Positions 35,103 to 43,895 of a stretch of 64,000 nucleotides of DNA are shown piece by piece. The notes beneath the pieces are model-generated. The model saw nothing but the letters and a program-made list of their open reading frames with translations, made no database searches and was not told the DNA's origin. A program made the position numbers and the translations under genes. This DNA is from Shewanella cutis. Its GTDB lineage: Bacteria; Pseudomonadota; Gammaproteobacteria; Enterobacterales; Shewanellaceae. Location of the stretch: positions 248,001 to 312,000 of the forward strand of contig NZ_JACSDI010000003.1 of assembly GCF_022410515.1 (NCBI RefSeq), in the 5' to 3' direction. How positions within the stretch are numbered: position 1 is the first letter of the stretch; each line of letters opens with the position of its first letter.

Positions 35103-35495
35103 CTACTGCGTGCAGGCCGGCAGATATTCGGATAGTTCTAATAGATTCAAATCGAGGTCGCGGATATAGACGGAGTTGATGCGGCCTGTGGCGCCGGTGC
35201 GCAGGACTGGGCCTTCAATAATTTCAACCTCAAGGGCGTTTAAGTGGCTGACCACTTCTTCAATGTTATGGCTAACTACAAAGCAAAGATCGGCACTGCC
35301 GGGCGTAGCAAGGTTGGCCTTAGGTTCAAATTCGGCGCCTGCTTGGTGAAGATTGATTTTTTGATCGCCAAAACTTAAGGCGATACGGCCCTGACCAAAT
35401 ACGGACTTTTTCATCCCTAGCACGCGTTGATAAAAGTCGACGCTTGCCTCGATATCTTTCACGGTTAACACTAAATGGTCTAGACGGGTCACGCG
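35103..35495 (-). CDS. VOC (glyoxalase/bleomycin-resistance) family protein
   Basis: About 130 residues from the ATG at 35495, preceded by GAGGGAGAG; the frame extends upstream into the MITE but that part is not expected to be translated. The fold signature is clear: RLDHLVLTVKDIEASVDFYQRVLGM at the start, then INLHQAG, DLCFVV and the C-terminal SVYIRDLDLNLLELSEY with the metal-ligand Glu. VOC proteins include glyoxalases, dioxygenases and resistance proteins; the substrate is unknown here. It ends near a MITE copy on its upstream side. Confidence 0.88.
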   Translation of the reverse strand, partial: RVTRLDHLVLTVKDIEASVDFYQRVLGMKKSVFGQGRIALSFGDQKINLHQAGAEFEPKANLATPGSADLCFVVSHNIEEVVSHLNALEVEIIEGPVLRTGATGRINSVYIRDLDLNLLELSEYLPACTQ

Positions 35496-35531
35496 CATAT
35501 TCTCTCCCTCGATGCCGTAGCGGTTTGTTAT

Positions 35532-35799
35532 TAGGGCGTGTTGACGTTTCATGGTTATTTTTGCAGCAATTTTGCTGGCTTTTATGCAAGGCAAAGTCCG
35601 TGCAGTGTAGTTATTCTACATAAACGGACGATAACGCAGCAGAAACGCCAGCCAAATGCTGCCCGAAGGGTTCGTCTGGCAAGCCCTTGCTCTTTGTCAC
35701 TCGTCATTTGAGTAGAATAACTACACATCATTCCTCGTTTCGCGAGCACGTACTTGCCAGAACGAACAAAATCTAATCTCGAAACGTCAACACGCCCTA
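35532..35799. repeat. MITE-like element, copy 2
   Basis: 268 bp bounded by the exact inverted ends TAGGGCGTGTTGACGTTTC and GAAACGTCAACACGCCCTA, with TA at both outer ends. GTGTAGTTATTCTAC (35605-35619) pairs with GTAGAATAACTACAC (35712-35726), and GTTCGTCTGGCAAG (35670-35683) pairs with 35753-35767, again interleaved. Compared with copy 1, one base pair of the first stem has changed from C-G to A-T on both sides. It lies just upstream of the VOC gene. Confidence 0.87.
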
Positions 35800-35923
35800 A
35801 TGTTCTGCGCCTTACCTTACATCAAGTGCTGGTACAAAAGTGACGCTGTGGTAGCATTTAACGCGCTTTTTTGCGTAAATATTTTATGCCTTTTTTTATC
35901 CCATTGGATTTGATGAGATTGTA

Positions 35924-36529
35924 ATGAAGAAAACCTTAGCCCGTGGCTTAATGAATCTACTCCCTATGGCCTTAAGCCTGTGGTTGTTTTGGTCATTGTT
36001 TGTATCGTTAGATGGTTTAGGGATTTTTATTTTAGCGTTGGTAGGGATTAACCAACATTTTGTCGGCGCGGGCTTTCTCTTAGTCGTGGCCATTGTGTTT
36101 GCGGTGGGCTTGCTATTTTCAGTGAGTCCGATTGTTTGGCTCTATGGCTGGATTGAGCGTCAATTAATGCGTTTTCCGCTGTTTAAATCTGTCTATGGCA
36201 GTATCCGTGATATCGCTTCTTTAATGAACCGTGAGGGCAAACCCAATACTCAGCAAACCGTGTTGGTTAAGCAGGCCAATGGTGGCTATGTGGTGGGCTT
36301 TATTATGACGGATACGCCGCCACAGCCGTTGCTCGATGCGTTGCCAGAGGGAGATTGGGTGCCGGTTTTATTCCAATTAAGTTATCAAATGGCGGGCGTA
36401 ACGAGCCTCGTCAATCGGGATGATTTGATTTTAGTGGATTGGTCATTTGAAGAGGCGATGCGGTTTAATTTAACGGCGGGGATCTCGCAAACGCCGGGCG
36501 CGGCAACGGTAAAAACTAAAGTTGAATAA
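35924..36529 (+). CDS. DUF502 family membrane protein
   Basis: 201 residues. Two transmembrane segments (about 8-40 and 47-72) are followed by a cytosolic domain of about 125 residues. The sequence RFPLFKSVYGSIRDIASLMN and the later PEGDWVPVLFQLSYQMAGVTSLVNRDDLILVDWSFEEAMRFNLTAGI are typical of DUF502. The function is unknown; homologues are inner-membrane proteins in many proteobacteria and plants. A terminator follows 51 bp after the stop. Confidence 0.86.
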   Translation: MKKTLARGLMNLLPMALSLWLFWSLFVSLDGLGIFILALVGINQHFVGAGFLLVVAIVFAVGLLFSVSPIVWLYGWIERQLMRFPLFKSVYGSIRDIASLMNREGKPNTQQTVLVKQANGGYVVGFIMTDTPPQPLLDALPEGDWVPVLFQLSYQMAGVTSLVNRDDLILVDWSFEEAMRFNLTAGISQTPGAATVKTKVE

Positions 36530-36580
36530 GTTGGTTTTGGTTTTTTGTGTCAAATAGAGGTATTTTTGTGATACAATCCG

Positions 36581-36608
36581 ATGGCGATTTAATAGGTCGC
36601 CATTTTTT
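36581..36608 (+). terminator. rho-independent terminator of the DUF502 gene
   Basis: ATGGCGA (36581-36587), loop TTTAATAGG, TCGCCAT (36597-36603), then TTTTT. Confidence 0.8.
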
Positions 36609-37183
36609 ATGCTGATTCAATGATTATTGTTTAGCATTATCTGTGTTTCTGTTAAGCGGTTTTTCGACAGTTTGTGGTCTCTGTTCGAACGCGTCTTAAT
36701 AGAGCTTAAGCAAGGCCGAGTCGATATTTGCTACAGGTTAACCGTTAGCCGCTAATCGCGCTTTGCATTCCTCACTCTCGATATCACCTATATCGAACCG
36801 CTTATATGCATTATGTCGCCATTGAGGTTAAACCACGGCTCCGACGTTATGGTATGGCTGATTGTTGTTTTTATGGGCGTTCCCGTCTCCAAGAAAGCCG
36901 CCGCGATAGCATGACTTTATGCGGTCAAGCGGGTTTATCGAGCGGTTTGTTCGCCGACTTTGCTATTGAGCAAAACGGTTGAGCAAACAAGGTTGGTGGA
37001 GAAGAGTTATCAATATGAGTATGACATCACAAGGTATTGCCGACCGCGAGCCCTTGTCATGGATTATTTGTGCGTTTTTAACCTGACCACATACTAGCCG
37101 AGGCTAGGGTTACCTATGTATTGCGCTATCTCTTCAACATCGAAGGGATGTTAATAGGGAACTGGCTAGAACAAGGGAGTTTT
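36609..37183. other. long leader of the BCCT transporter gene
   Basis: About 575 bp with no clear gene. A 23-codon frame (MSMTSQGIADREPLSWIICAFLT, ATG 37015, stop 37086) has a purine-rich GGAGAAGAG some 12 nt upstream. A small hairpin CGATAT-cacct-ATATCG lies near 36780. Any function as an attenuator or small RNA is unproven. Confidence 0.35.
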
Positions 37184-39160
37184 ATGTCTATCAAGTCGAG
37201 TATTAATCCACCAGTGTTTTATTCGTCGGTGTTTTTTATCACATTTATGGTGATGATCTGCGCTATCTGGCCCACTGAGGCTAATCTGTTCTTCAAATCT
37301 ATGCAGTCTTGGATAGAGTCTAAAGCAGGCTGGTTATATATCCTTGGCGTGGCGATTTTTTTGATTTTTATTATTTTTGTGATGGTCAGTCGCTTTGGCG
37401 ATATAAAACTTGGCCCAGACCATTCCGTGCCCGACTATAGCTACAAGAGCTGGATTGCGATGCTGTTTTCAGCGGGGATGGGCATTGGGTTGATGTTCTT
37501 CGGCGTTGCCGAGCCTGTGATGCATTATCTCGCGCCGCCCGATGCAACGCCTGAGAGTTTGGCTGCAGCCAAAGAGGCCATGAAGATCACTTTCTTCCAT
37601 TGGGGCATACATGCTTGGGCCATATATGGCGTAGTCGCCCTGAGTTTGGCTTATTTTGCCTATCGGCATAAGTTGCCCTTGTTACCCCGCAGCGCACTCT
37701 ATCCCTTAATCGGTGAGCGTATTCATGGTCCGATTGGCCACTGTGTCGATACCTTTGCTGTATTGGGGACTATGTTTGGGGTAGCGACTTCCCTAGGGTT
37801 TGGGGTGTTACAGGTTAACTCGGGCCTTAGTTATTTATTTGATAAGCTACCCAATAACACCACGGTACAAGTATCGCTGATTATTGGCATTACCTTACTC
37901 GCTACTTTGTCGGTATTTTCAGGGCTCGATAAAGGGGTGAAGCGCTTAAGTGAGCTTAATCTTGGTTTAGCGCTACTGCTTTTGCTGATTGTGTTGCTCC
38001 TTGGGCCTACGGTGATGTTACTTCAAGCTTTTGTGCAAAATACCGGCAGTTACCTGAGTGATATCGTTAATAAAACCTTTAATCTCTACGCCTATCAGCA
38101 CAAGGAAGACTGGCTTGGCGGCTGGACCTTGCTCTATTGGGGCTGGTGGATTTCTTGGTCGCCATTTGTAGGCACTTTTATTGCGCGAGTGAGTCGCGGC
38201 CGTACTATCCGTGAGTTTTTAATCGGAATTCTATTTGTGCCTTCAGCGTTAACTTTCCTGTGGATGACGGTATTTGGTAACTCTGCCATCGATGCCATCA
38301 TGAATCACGGCGCGACTTACTTGAGTGATGCGGTCAATACCAACGTCCCTGTGGCCTTATTCGTCTTTTTTGAACATATGCCATTCCCTAATTTATTGTC
38401 TGGTTTAGGGATTTGTTTAGTGGTCACGTTTTTTGTGACCTCATCGGACTCAGGCTCCTTAGTGATTGATAACCTGACATCGGGGGGCGATAACAATGCC
38501 CCTGTCTGGCAACGGGTGTTTTGGGCACTGTTGCAAGGTGTAGTGGCCTCGGTATTGCTGTTAGCGGGCGGCTTACAGGCGCTACAGACTGCGGCCATAG
38601 CCAGTGCGATGCCATTTTTATGTGTGATGCTGCTAATGTGTTTGGGGTTGTATAAGGCGCTTAAGGACGATTGGTTGAAGATTAACAGCGTGCAGCTCCA
38701 TACCACCAGTGTGCAATATGCTAAGACCAATATCAGCTGGGAGAAACGTATCGAGGTGCTAGTGTCGCATCCCACCGAAGATGAGGCGCGTATCTTCCTT
38801 AATAATGTGGCAACGCCAGCGTTATCTAAGGTATGTCAGCAATTTATGACTAGAGGCCTGACGGCAGATTTAGAATATCTTGACGGTAAAGTACGCCTAG
38901 TTATTAGCAATGAAGTCCATCAACCCTTTGTTTACGGTGTGCGAATGCGCTGTTTTGAAATCGTCAATCCTGTTGGTGAAGAGTTGGAGCAGGGTAATAA
39001 CTTATATTATCGCGCCGAAGTGTATTTAGAGCAGGGCGGCCAGCACTACGATGTGATGGGCTATACCGAAGAGCAGCTTTTGGCGGATGTAGTTACCCAA
39101 TATGAGAAATACCTGCACTATTTGCACCTATCTAATGCCGATCAAGGCCACGTTGCCTAA
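37184..39160 (+). CDS. BCCT-family transporter (betaine/choline/carnitine type)
   Basis: About 658 residues from the ATG at 37184, placed after AAGGGAG; the frame opens at 37121 but without that signal. Twelve membrane segments and the BCCT hallmarks are present: SAGMGIGLMFFGVAEPVMHY in helix 3 and GGWTLLYWGWWISWSPFVGTFIARVSRGRTIREF in helix 8, with the Trp box that binds the trimethylammonium group. The ~130-residue cytoplasmic C-terminal extension (after about 525) is like that of E. coli BetT (677). It imports glycine betaine, choline or a related osmolyte. It ends at a terminator. Confidence 0.93.
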   Translation: MSIKSSINPPVFYSSVFFITFMVMICAIWPTEANLFFKSMQSWIESKAGWLYILGVAIFLIFIIFVMVSRFGDIKLGPDHSVPDYSYKSWIAMLFSAGMGIGLMFFGVAEPVMHYLAPPDATPESLAAAKEAMKITFFHWGIHAWAIYGVVALSLAYFAYRHKLPLLPRSALYPLIGERIHGPIGHCVDTFAVLGTMFGVATSLGFGVLQVNSGLSYLFDKLPNNTTVQVSLIIGITLLATLSVFSGLDKGVKRLSELNLGLALLLLLIVLLLGPTVMLLQAFVQNTGSYLSDIVNKTFNLYAYQHKEDWLGGWTLLYWGWWISWSPFVGTFIARVSRGRTIREFLIGILFVPSALTFLWMTVFGNSAIDAIMNHGATYLSDAVNTNVPVALFVFFEHMPFPNLLSGLGICLVVTFFVTSSDSGSLVIDNLTSGGDNNAPVWQRVFWALLQGVVASVLLLAGGLQALQTAAIASAMPFLCVMLLMCLGLYKALKDDWLKINSVQLHTTSVQYAKTNISWEKRIEVLVSHPTEDEARIFLNNVATPALSKVCQQFMTRGLTADLEYLDGKVRLVISNEVHQPFVYGVRMRCFEIVNPVGEELEQGNNLYYRAEVYLEQGGQHYDVMGYTEEQLLADVVTQYEKYLHYLHLSNADQGHVA

Positions 39161-39180
39161 AGGCTTTTGACGGCAAGAAT

Positions 39181-39224
39181 ATTGCCCCAAGCGATAACAC
39201 GGATTATCCTTGGGGCAATTTTTT
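39181..39224 (+). terminator. rho-independent terminator of the BCCT gene
   Basis: ATTGCCCCAAG (39181-39191) pairs with CTTGGGGCAAT (39209-39219), and a run of T follows to 39224. It starts 21 bp after the stop codon. Confidence 0.9.
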
Positions 39225-39248
39225 AGGGGCAATCAGTTAGGTGTGAGC

Positions 39249-39611
39249 ATGTCAGCAAATCAAGGTCAGAGTAAATTAGATCAAGTTTTAGCCCAAGAGC
39301 GCGAATACCGCGCTAAACGTGAGGGGGGCTATCGCGAGCAGGCGCTTAAATTGTATCCTTGGATTTGTGGCCGTTGTACCCGCGAATTTACCCCAAAAAA
39401 CTTAAGTGAGCTGACCGTTCACCATAGAGATCATAACCACGATAACAACCCGTCCGATGGCTCCAACTGGGAGTTATTGTGCCTTTACTGCCATGATAAT
39501 GAGCATTCACGCTTTGAAGAACTGATCCGCTACGGTAGCACCACCGAAACCAAACAAGCCGCTGCCACCTATAATCCCTTTGCCGATTTAAAGGCGATGA
39601 TGAAAAAGTAG
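39249..39611 (+). CDS. yajD: HNH nuclease-family protein YajD
   Basis: About 120 residues from the ATG at 39249, after TTAGG. It closely follows the E. coli YajD pattern as I recall it: GGYREQALKLYPWICGRCTREF, ELTVHHRDHNHDNNPSDGSNWELLCLYCHDNEHSRFEE and a C-terminal YNPFADLKAMMKK. Two CxxC pairs (CGRC, CLYC) bind zinc and VHHRDHNH is the HNH-like catalytic motif. The protein is a small HNH endonuclease-fold protein of unknown biological substrate. A bidirectional terminator separates it from the opposing DUF1289 gene. Confidence 0.93.
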   Translation: MSANQGQSKLDQVLAQEREYRAKREGGYREQALKLYPWICGRCTREFTPKNLSELTVHHRDHNHDNNPSDGSNWELLCLYCHDNEHSRFEELIRYGSTTETKQAAATYNPFADLKAMMKK

Positions 39612-39621
39612 CGATAAAAGT

Positions 39622-39648
39622 AAAAAGCCTGAAATTTTCAGGCTTTTT
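39622..39648. terminator. bidirectional terminator between yajD and the DUF1289 gene
   Basis: AAAAAGCCTGAAA-TTTCAGGCTTTTT is a near-perfect palindrome with T-runs on both strands. It overlaps the end of the DUF1289 coding sequence. Confidence 0.92.
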
Positions 39649-39871
39649 GCGCTAAACGAGCTTCGGCTTCGAGCCATTTGGCGCGGCTTAAGATCTGTTT
39701 ATTGTCGTCGCCTTCGAAATGGGCTTTGCGGGCAGCGAGTTTGTCGATGATGGCGTCTTGCTCTGCGTCACTGGCATCACGCCAGGCAACGATTTCATCA
39801 ATATGGCGAAAACAGCCCATGCAATAATCTTCATCATTTAAGCCGCAGCGGGCAACGCAGGGGGAACGCAT
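39638..39871 (-). CDS. DUF1289 family protein
   Basis: About 77 residues. I prefer the ATG at 39871 (AGAGG lies 6 nt before it) over one six bases upstream. The DUF1289 pattern is plain: RSPCVARCGLNDEDYCMGCFRHIDEIVAWRDAS, with four cysteines that probably hold a zinc or iron-sulphur cluster. The C-terminal half is a charged helix. Small proteins of this family are of unknown function and are often encoded next to other genes of metabolism. The stop lies within the terminator stem. Confidence 0.9.
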   Translation of the reverse strand: MRSPCVARCGLNDEDYCMGCFRHIDEIVAWRDASDAEQDAIIDKLAARKAHFEGDDNKQILSRAKWLEAEARLAQKA

Positions 39872-40090
39872 AGTCATCCTCTAAAACCGTGTTTTTAATA
39901 TGGTGCTCAATGAGTAAGGTGAGTTATCAGCTTAATGGGCACTCGGGTCTAGGCACAAATTGCACCGATGGTAGCAGCTTTAAGCGCCATTTGGGCAGTG
40001 ATATTAGACAGATATTAGCAAAGCCTTAATCGTATAGGCTCAAGGCCATTGTGTGTTCAACTTGAGCGGTTCTCAAAGTTAATCGATTCC

Positions 40091-40104
40091 TAGGGCGTGT
40101 TAAC
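40091..40104. repeat. solitary relic of the MITE end
   Basis: TAGGGCGTGTTAAC differs by one base from the first 14 bases of the MITE end (TAGGGCGTGTTGAC). No partner end is found nearby. It lies 9 bp before the methyltransferase start. Confidence 0.5.
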
Positions 40105-40112
40105 AAAGATGA

Positions 40113-41459
40113 GTGGTAAAAATCAGCGTGCATCAAATTAACGATCACAATCTAGATAGACTGGCAGCCCAATTTATCCAATTAGATAAATTACTTGAGC
40201 AGGGCCGCGCGCTATGGCAAGTGCGTGCCTTTGAGGCGAAATCATTGCCTTGGCAGGCGCAATTTCCGACTTTAGCGACAACCCTTTGGGCGCTCGATGA
40301 TGCTGTGCTCGATGCCTTGGATGCCGAGCAATCGGCGTTAGTCGATGCCTTATCTCCCGCACTTAAGCAGGATCTTGCCACGTTAGGACTCGAGTGGGAT
40401 CTGGCTTTACTCACATTGTCCTTTGCCGAACTTTCGCTTGGCTCTGATATTGCCGCTGATATTGGCTCTGACGATATTGAAACAGCTACTTCACCTAACA
40501 TTGATCTTGTTGAGCTGGCTCACTTTAGTGCCCATATTAAAGGCCGTAAATGGGAACAAATTACCGCCTTTGTGCAGCATTTACCCGATGCGGGACTCCC
40601 CGTGCTGGAGTGGTGTGCGGGCAAAGGCCATTTAGGCCGCTTAATAGCCAAAACTCGTGGTGTGGATGTGCTAAGCCTTGAGTGGCAAGCAACGCTCTGT
40701 GAAGAGGGCCAAGCCTTTGCCGATAAATGGCAATTATCACAGCGATTTATCTGCGCCGATGCCTTTGCTATCGAAGGTAATGCTTGCGAAAATTCCACTC
40801 ATCAAACCAACCCTTTTCGCGCCCAGCAACAGGCGGTAGCGCTACATGCCTGTGGCGATTTACATGTGCGTTTACTGCAATTCGCCGCAGCGGCGGGCAC
40901 GCAGGCGGTGGCGATTTCACCTTGCTGCTATCATTTAATTCAAGCCAATCAATACCAAGGCTTATCGACGCTTGCTCAACAAAGTGGCTTGACGTTAACT
41001 CGCCATGATTTGCAATTGCCATTGCAGCAAAGTGTGATAGCCAATCCCAAGCAGCAGGCGCTGCGCCATCAGGAAATCGCTTGGCGGCTCGGATTTGATG
41101 CGTTGCAGCGAAGCTGTCGTGGCATAGATGCTTATTTGCCGCTACCCGCAGTAAAACAGAGTCAACTGAGCGGCAGTTTTGCCGACTTTTGTCAGTGGGC
41201 AGCGGCGCAAAAAACGGTAAATTTAGCCGCCAATATCGATTTTGATGCGTGGCTTGAAATCGGTAAGCAGCGACAAAGGTTAACGCGGCGCATCGATTTA
41301 GCCGCGCATTTATTCCGCCGTGCGCTGGAGCTATGGTTAATTCTTGATCGTTGCTGCTTTTTGCAGGAAAGTGGCTATCGCGTCAGCGTGGGGGAATTTT
41401 GTGCAAACAGTGTCACGCCCAGAAATGCGCTGATTTTGGCGCAAAAATTGAGCGACTAA
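40113..41459 (+). CDS. SAM-dependent methyltransferase (Methyltransf_32-like)
   Basis: 448 residues with a GTG start at 40113; no strong ribosome-binding site is seen and a GTG at 40128 is possible. The SAM-binding strand-loop is PVLEWCAGKGHLGRLIAKT near residue 165, followed by DVLSLEWQ. The VALHACGDLHVRLL and ISPCCYHLIQ blocks are characteristic of the PF13679 group, which includes METTL25-like proteins. The N-terminal ~120 residues are variable. The substrate is not known; RNA or protein are possibilities. It lies 250 bp before oleA but is not obviously part of that cluster. Confidence 0.85.
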   Translation: MVKISVHQINDHNLDRLAAQFIQLDKLLEQGRALWQVRAFEAKSLPWQAQFPTLATTLWALDDAVLDALDAEQSALVDALSPALKQDLATLGLEWDLALLTLSFAELSLGSDIAADIGSDDIETATSPNIDLVELAHFSAHIKGRKWEQITAFVQHLPDAGLPVLEWCAGKGHLGRLIAKTRGVDVLSLEWQATLCEEGQAFADKWQLSQRFICADAFAIEGNACENSTHQTNPFRAQQQAVALHACGDLHVRLLQFAAAAGTQAVAISPCCYHLIQANQYQGLSTLAQQSGLTLTRHDLQLPLQQSVIANPKQQALRHQEIAWRLGFDALQRSCRGIDAYLPLPAVKQSQLSGSFADFCQWAAAQKTVNLAANIDFDAWLEIGKQRQRLTRRIDLAAHLFRRALELWLILDRCCFLQESGYRVSVGEFCANSVTPRNALILAQKLSD

Positions 41460-41712
41460 AAATTAATCTGAGATTTAACCTTGTACCTGACTGTTTTTTA
41501 TAAAGTATTTCTTTATTAGTTCATTTTGAATTAACGGCCAAGTGGCATGATCTCTGTGAGCTTATTGAGGTGCCGTGGGACAAGTCTTAAGTGAAAGGTG
41601 GTTTTTTATTGAATCATCGGGCTTTTCTTGTTCAAATGTCGCCTTAATGACAAATAACAACTCAAAACTGACCGAAAGATCAGTGATCCTAGTGAGCGAA
41701 TAAAACAGTTTC

Positions 41713-42762
41713 ATGAAATATTCCCGCGTATTTATCAATAGTCTTGCCTATGAACTGGCACCTGTGGTGGTTTCCAGTAGTGAGCTAGAATCTCGCCTCG
41801 CGCCTCTATATCAAAAATTTCGCATTCCCATGGGGCAACTTGCGGCGTTAACGGGCATCACTGAACGTCGTTGGTGGCCGAAAGGGCATCAATTATCCGA
41901 TGGAGCGATTAACGCGGCGCATAAGGCCATTGCAGAAACGGGAATTGATGTGGCTGAGCTGGGCGCGGTTGTGTATACCGGCGTGTGCCGTGACCAACAT
42001 GAACCGGCCACCGCCTGTCGTATTGCAGCAGCACTGGGTGTTTCTAAAGATACGGCAATTTACGATATCAGCAATGCATGCCTTGGGGTGCTGTCAGGGA
42101 TTTTAGACATAGCCAATCGTATTGAGCTTGGTCAAATTAAAGCGGGCATGGTGGTGTCCTGCGAATCGGCGCGGGATATTGTGGATGTGACCATTGATAA
42201 CATGCTCGCCGATCCGACCATGCAGAATTTTGCCCAGTCGCTGGCGACCTTAACTGGCGGCTCGGGTGCGGTGGCGGTGATCCTCACCGATGGTAGCTTA
42301 CCGCTGACCAATGTGCGTAAACACCAGCTACTTGGGGCTTCTCATTTATCTGCACCGCAGCACCACCAACTGTGTCAGTGGGGCTTGCAGGAAGTAGGGC
42401 ACAATATTTACCGTGAGTTTATGCGTACCGATGCGGTGACCTTGCTCAAAGAAGGGGTCGAGCTGGCGAAGCATACGTGGGAGCATTTCCTCGCTCAACG
42501 GAATTGGTTGGTCGAGCAGGTCGATAAAGTGATCTGTCATCAGGTCGGCGCTTCAAACCGTAAACAGGTCTTGAGTGCGTTAAACATTCCGCCTGAAAAA
42601 GAATTCCCAACATATCAACTGCTTGGCAATATGGGTACGGTGTCGTTACCCGTAACCGCGGCAATGGCGCATGATCAAGGCTTTTTACGCCCAGGGGATC
42701 AGGTGAGCTTTTTAGGCATAGGCAGTGGTTTGAACTGCATGATGCTGGGCATTAAGTGGTAG
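41713..42762 (+). CDS. oleA: thiolase-fold beta-ketoacyl synthase OleA
   Basis: 349 residues of the thiolase/FabH-like OleA family. The catalytic Cys123 lies in DISNACLGVLSG; Glu97 in CRDQHEP corresponds to the essential Glu of OleA, and CHQVGASN and GNMGTVS supply His and Asn. OleA condenses two fatty acyl-CoAs in a non-decarboxylative Claisen reaction to a beta-keto acid. It starts the four-gene oleABCD cluster, which makes very long-chain polyunsaturated hydrocarbons in Shewanella. The start ATG at 41713 is supported by an A-rich leader. Confidence 0.96.
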   Translation: MKYSRVFINSLAYELAPVVVSSSELESRLAPLYQKFRIPMGQLAALTGITERRWWPKGHQLSDGAINAAHKAIAETGIDVAELGAVVYTGVCRDQHEPATACRIAAALGVSKDTAIYDISNACLGVLSGILDIANRIELGQIKAGMVVSCESARDIVDVTIDNMLADPTMQNFAQSLATLTGGSGAVAVILTDGSLPLTNVRKHQLLGASHLSAPQHHQLCQWGLQEVGHNIYREFMRTDAVTLLKEGVELAKHTWEHFLAQRNWLVEQVDKVICHQVGASNRKQVLSALNIPPEKEFPTYQLLGNMGTVSLPVTAAMAHDQGFLRPGDQVSFLGIGSGLNCMMLGIKW

Positions 42763-42932
42763 TTTTCAAGTGCTGTTATCTGCCCTAGCTGACGCTTGAG
42801 AGCAAGGCTCGCTAGGGCATTTTTATGCTTATTGGTTTAGCGATGAGCATTAGCACTGAGCATAGGTAAAGGCAAATTAGCCACAACCTTCTACCAATAC
42901 AAAAATAATTAGAACAAAAGATAGGAAGCGTC

Positions 42933-43895
42933 ATGTTAGACACTCTGTTGCCGTTTAAACGTCATTTTATCAGCCGTAATGGCAACAAGCTGCATTACAT
43001 CAATGAAGGCCAAGGTGAACCTGTGGTCATGGTACACGGTAATCCAAGTTGGTGTTTTTATTACCGTAATCTAGTTAGTGCCCTTAAGGATACTCACCAG
43101 TGTATCGTGCCCGACCATATTGGTTGTGGTCTGTCGGATAAGCCAGATGACAGTGGCTACGATTACACCTTAAAGAATCGCATTGACGATTTAGAAGCCC
43201 TGCTTGACAGTTTAAAGGTAAAAGAAAACATCACTTTAGTTGTACATGACTGGGGTGGCATGATAGGTATGGGCTATGCGGCGCGTTATCCTGAGCGAAT
43301 TAAACGTCTGGTGATTTTAAATACCGGCGCCTTTCATTTACCCGAAACTAAGCCTTTACCGCTGGCGCTGTGGATTTGCCGCAATACCTTGCTTGGCACT
43401 GTGCTCGTACGCGGTTTTAATGCCTTTTCATCGATTGCCTCCTACGTTGGGGTAAAGCGTCAGCCGATGTCAAAGTACATTCGCGAGGCCTATGTCGCGC
43501 CGTTTAACTCTTGGGCAAATCGGATTTCGACCCTGCGTTTTGTGCAGGATATTCCGCTAAAACCGGGTGACAGAAACTATCAGCTGGTGTCGGATATTGC
43601 CGCCAGTCTGCCCAAATTTGCTAAGGTGCCGACTCTAATTTGCTGGGGATTACAGGACTTTGTGTTCGATAAGCACTTTTTAGCCAAATGGCGCGAACAT
43701 ATGCCCCATGCACAGGTGCATGAATTTGCCGATTGTGGTCACTATATCCTCGAAGATGCGAGCGATGAGGTGATTACCCATATCAAGCACTTTATGGCTG
43801 AGGGGCAAACGCCTGAGCCAGAAGTGCAGCCACTTGAAACGGCGCAGGTCACAGAGCCTGAGGCTGAGACTCAAGCGCCACAGGCCGTACATTAA
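42933..43895 (+). CDS. oleB: alpha/beta hydrolase OleB (beta-lactone decarboxylase)
   Basis: 320 residues with the haloalkane-dehalogenase-like alpha/beta hydrolase fold. HGNPSW is the oxyanion region, the nucleophile is Asp106 in VVHDWGG and the His lies in [10 protein letters not shown]. OleB removes CO2 from the cis-beta-lactone made by OleC, giving the cis-alkene. The last ~30 residues are Glu/Pro-rich and beyond the usual domain. It lies 170 bp after oleA, and its stop TAA overlaps the ATG of oleC by one base, so translation is coupled. Confidence 0.96.
   Translation: MLDTLLPFKRHFISRNGNKLHYINEGQGEPVVMVHGNPSWCFYYRNLVSALKDTHQCIVPDHIGCGLSDKPDDSGYDYTLKNRIDDLEALLDSLKVKENITLVVHDWGGMIGMGYAARYPERIKRLVILNTGAFHLPETKPLPLALWICRNTLLGTVLVRGFNAFSSIASYVGVKRQPMSKYIREAYVAPFNSWANRISTLRFVQDIPLKPGDRNYQLVSDIAASLPKFAKVPTLICWGLQDFVFDKHFLAKWREHMPHAQVHEFADCGHYILEDASDEVITHIKHFMAEGQTPEPEVQPLETAQVTEPEAETQAPQAVH

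Noticed and set aside
40145..40501. A 118-codon minus-strand frame inside the methyltransferase gene
   Set aside because: Serine/alanine-rich low-complexity shadow of the GC-rich coding strand.
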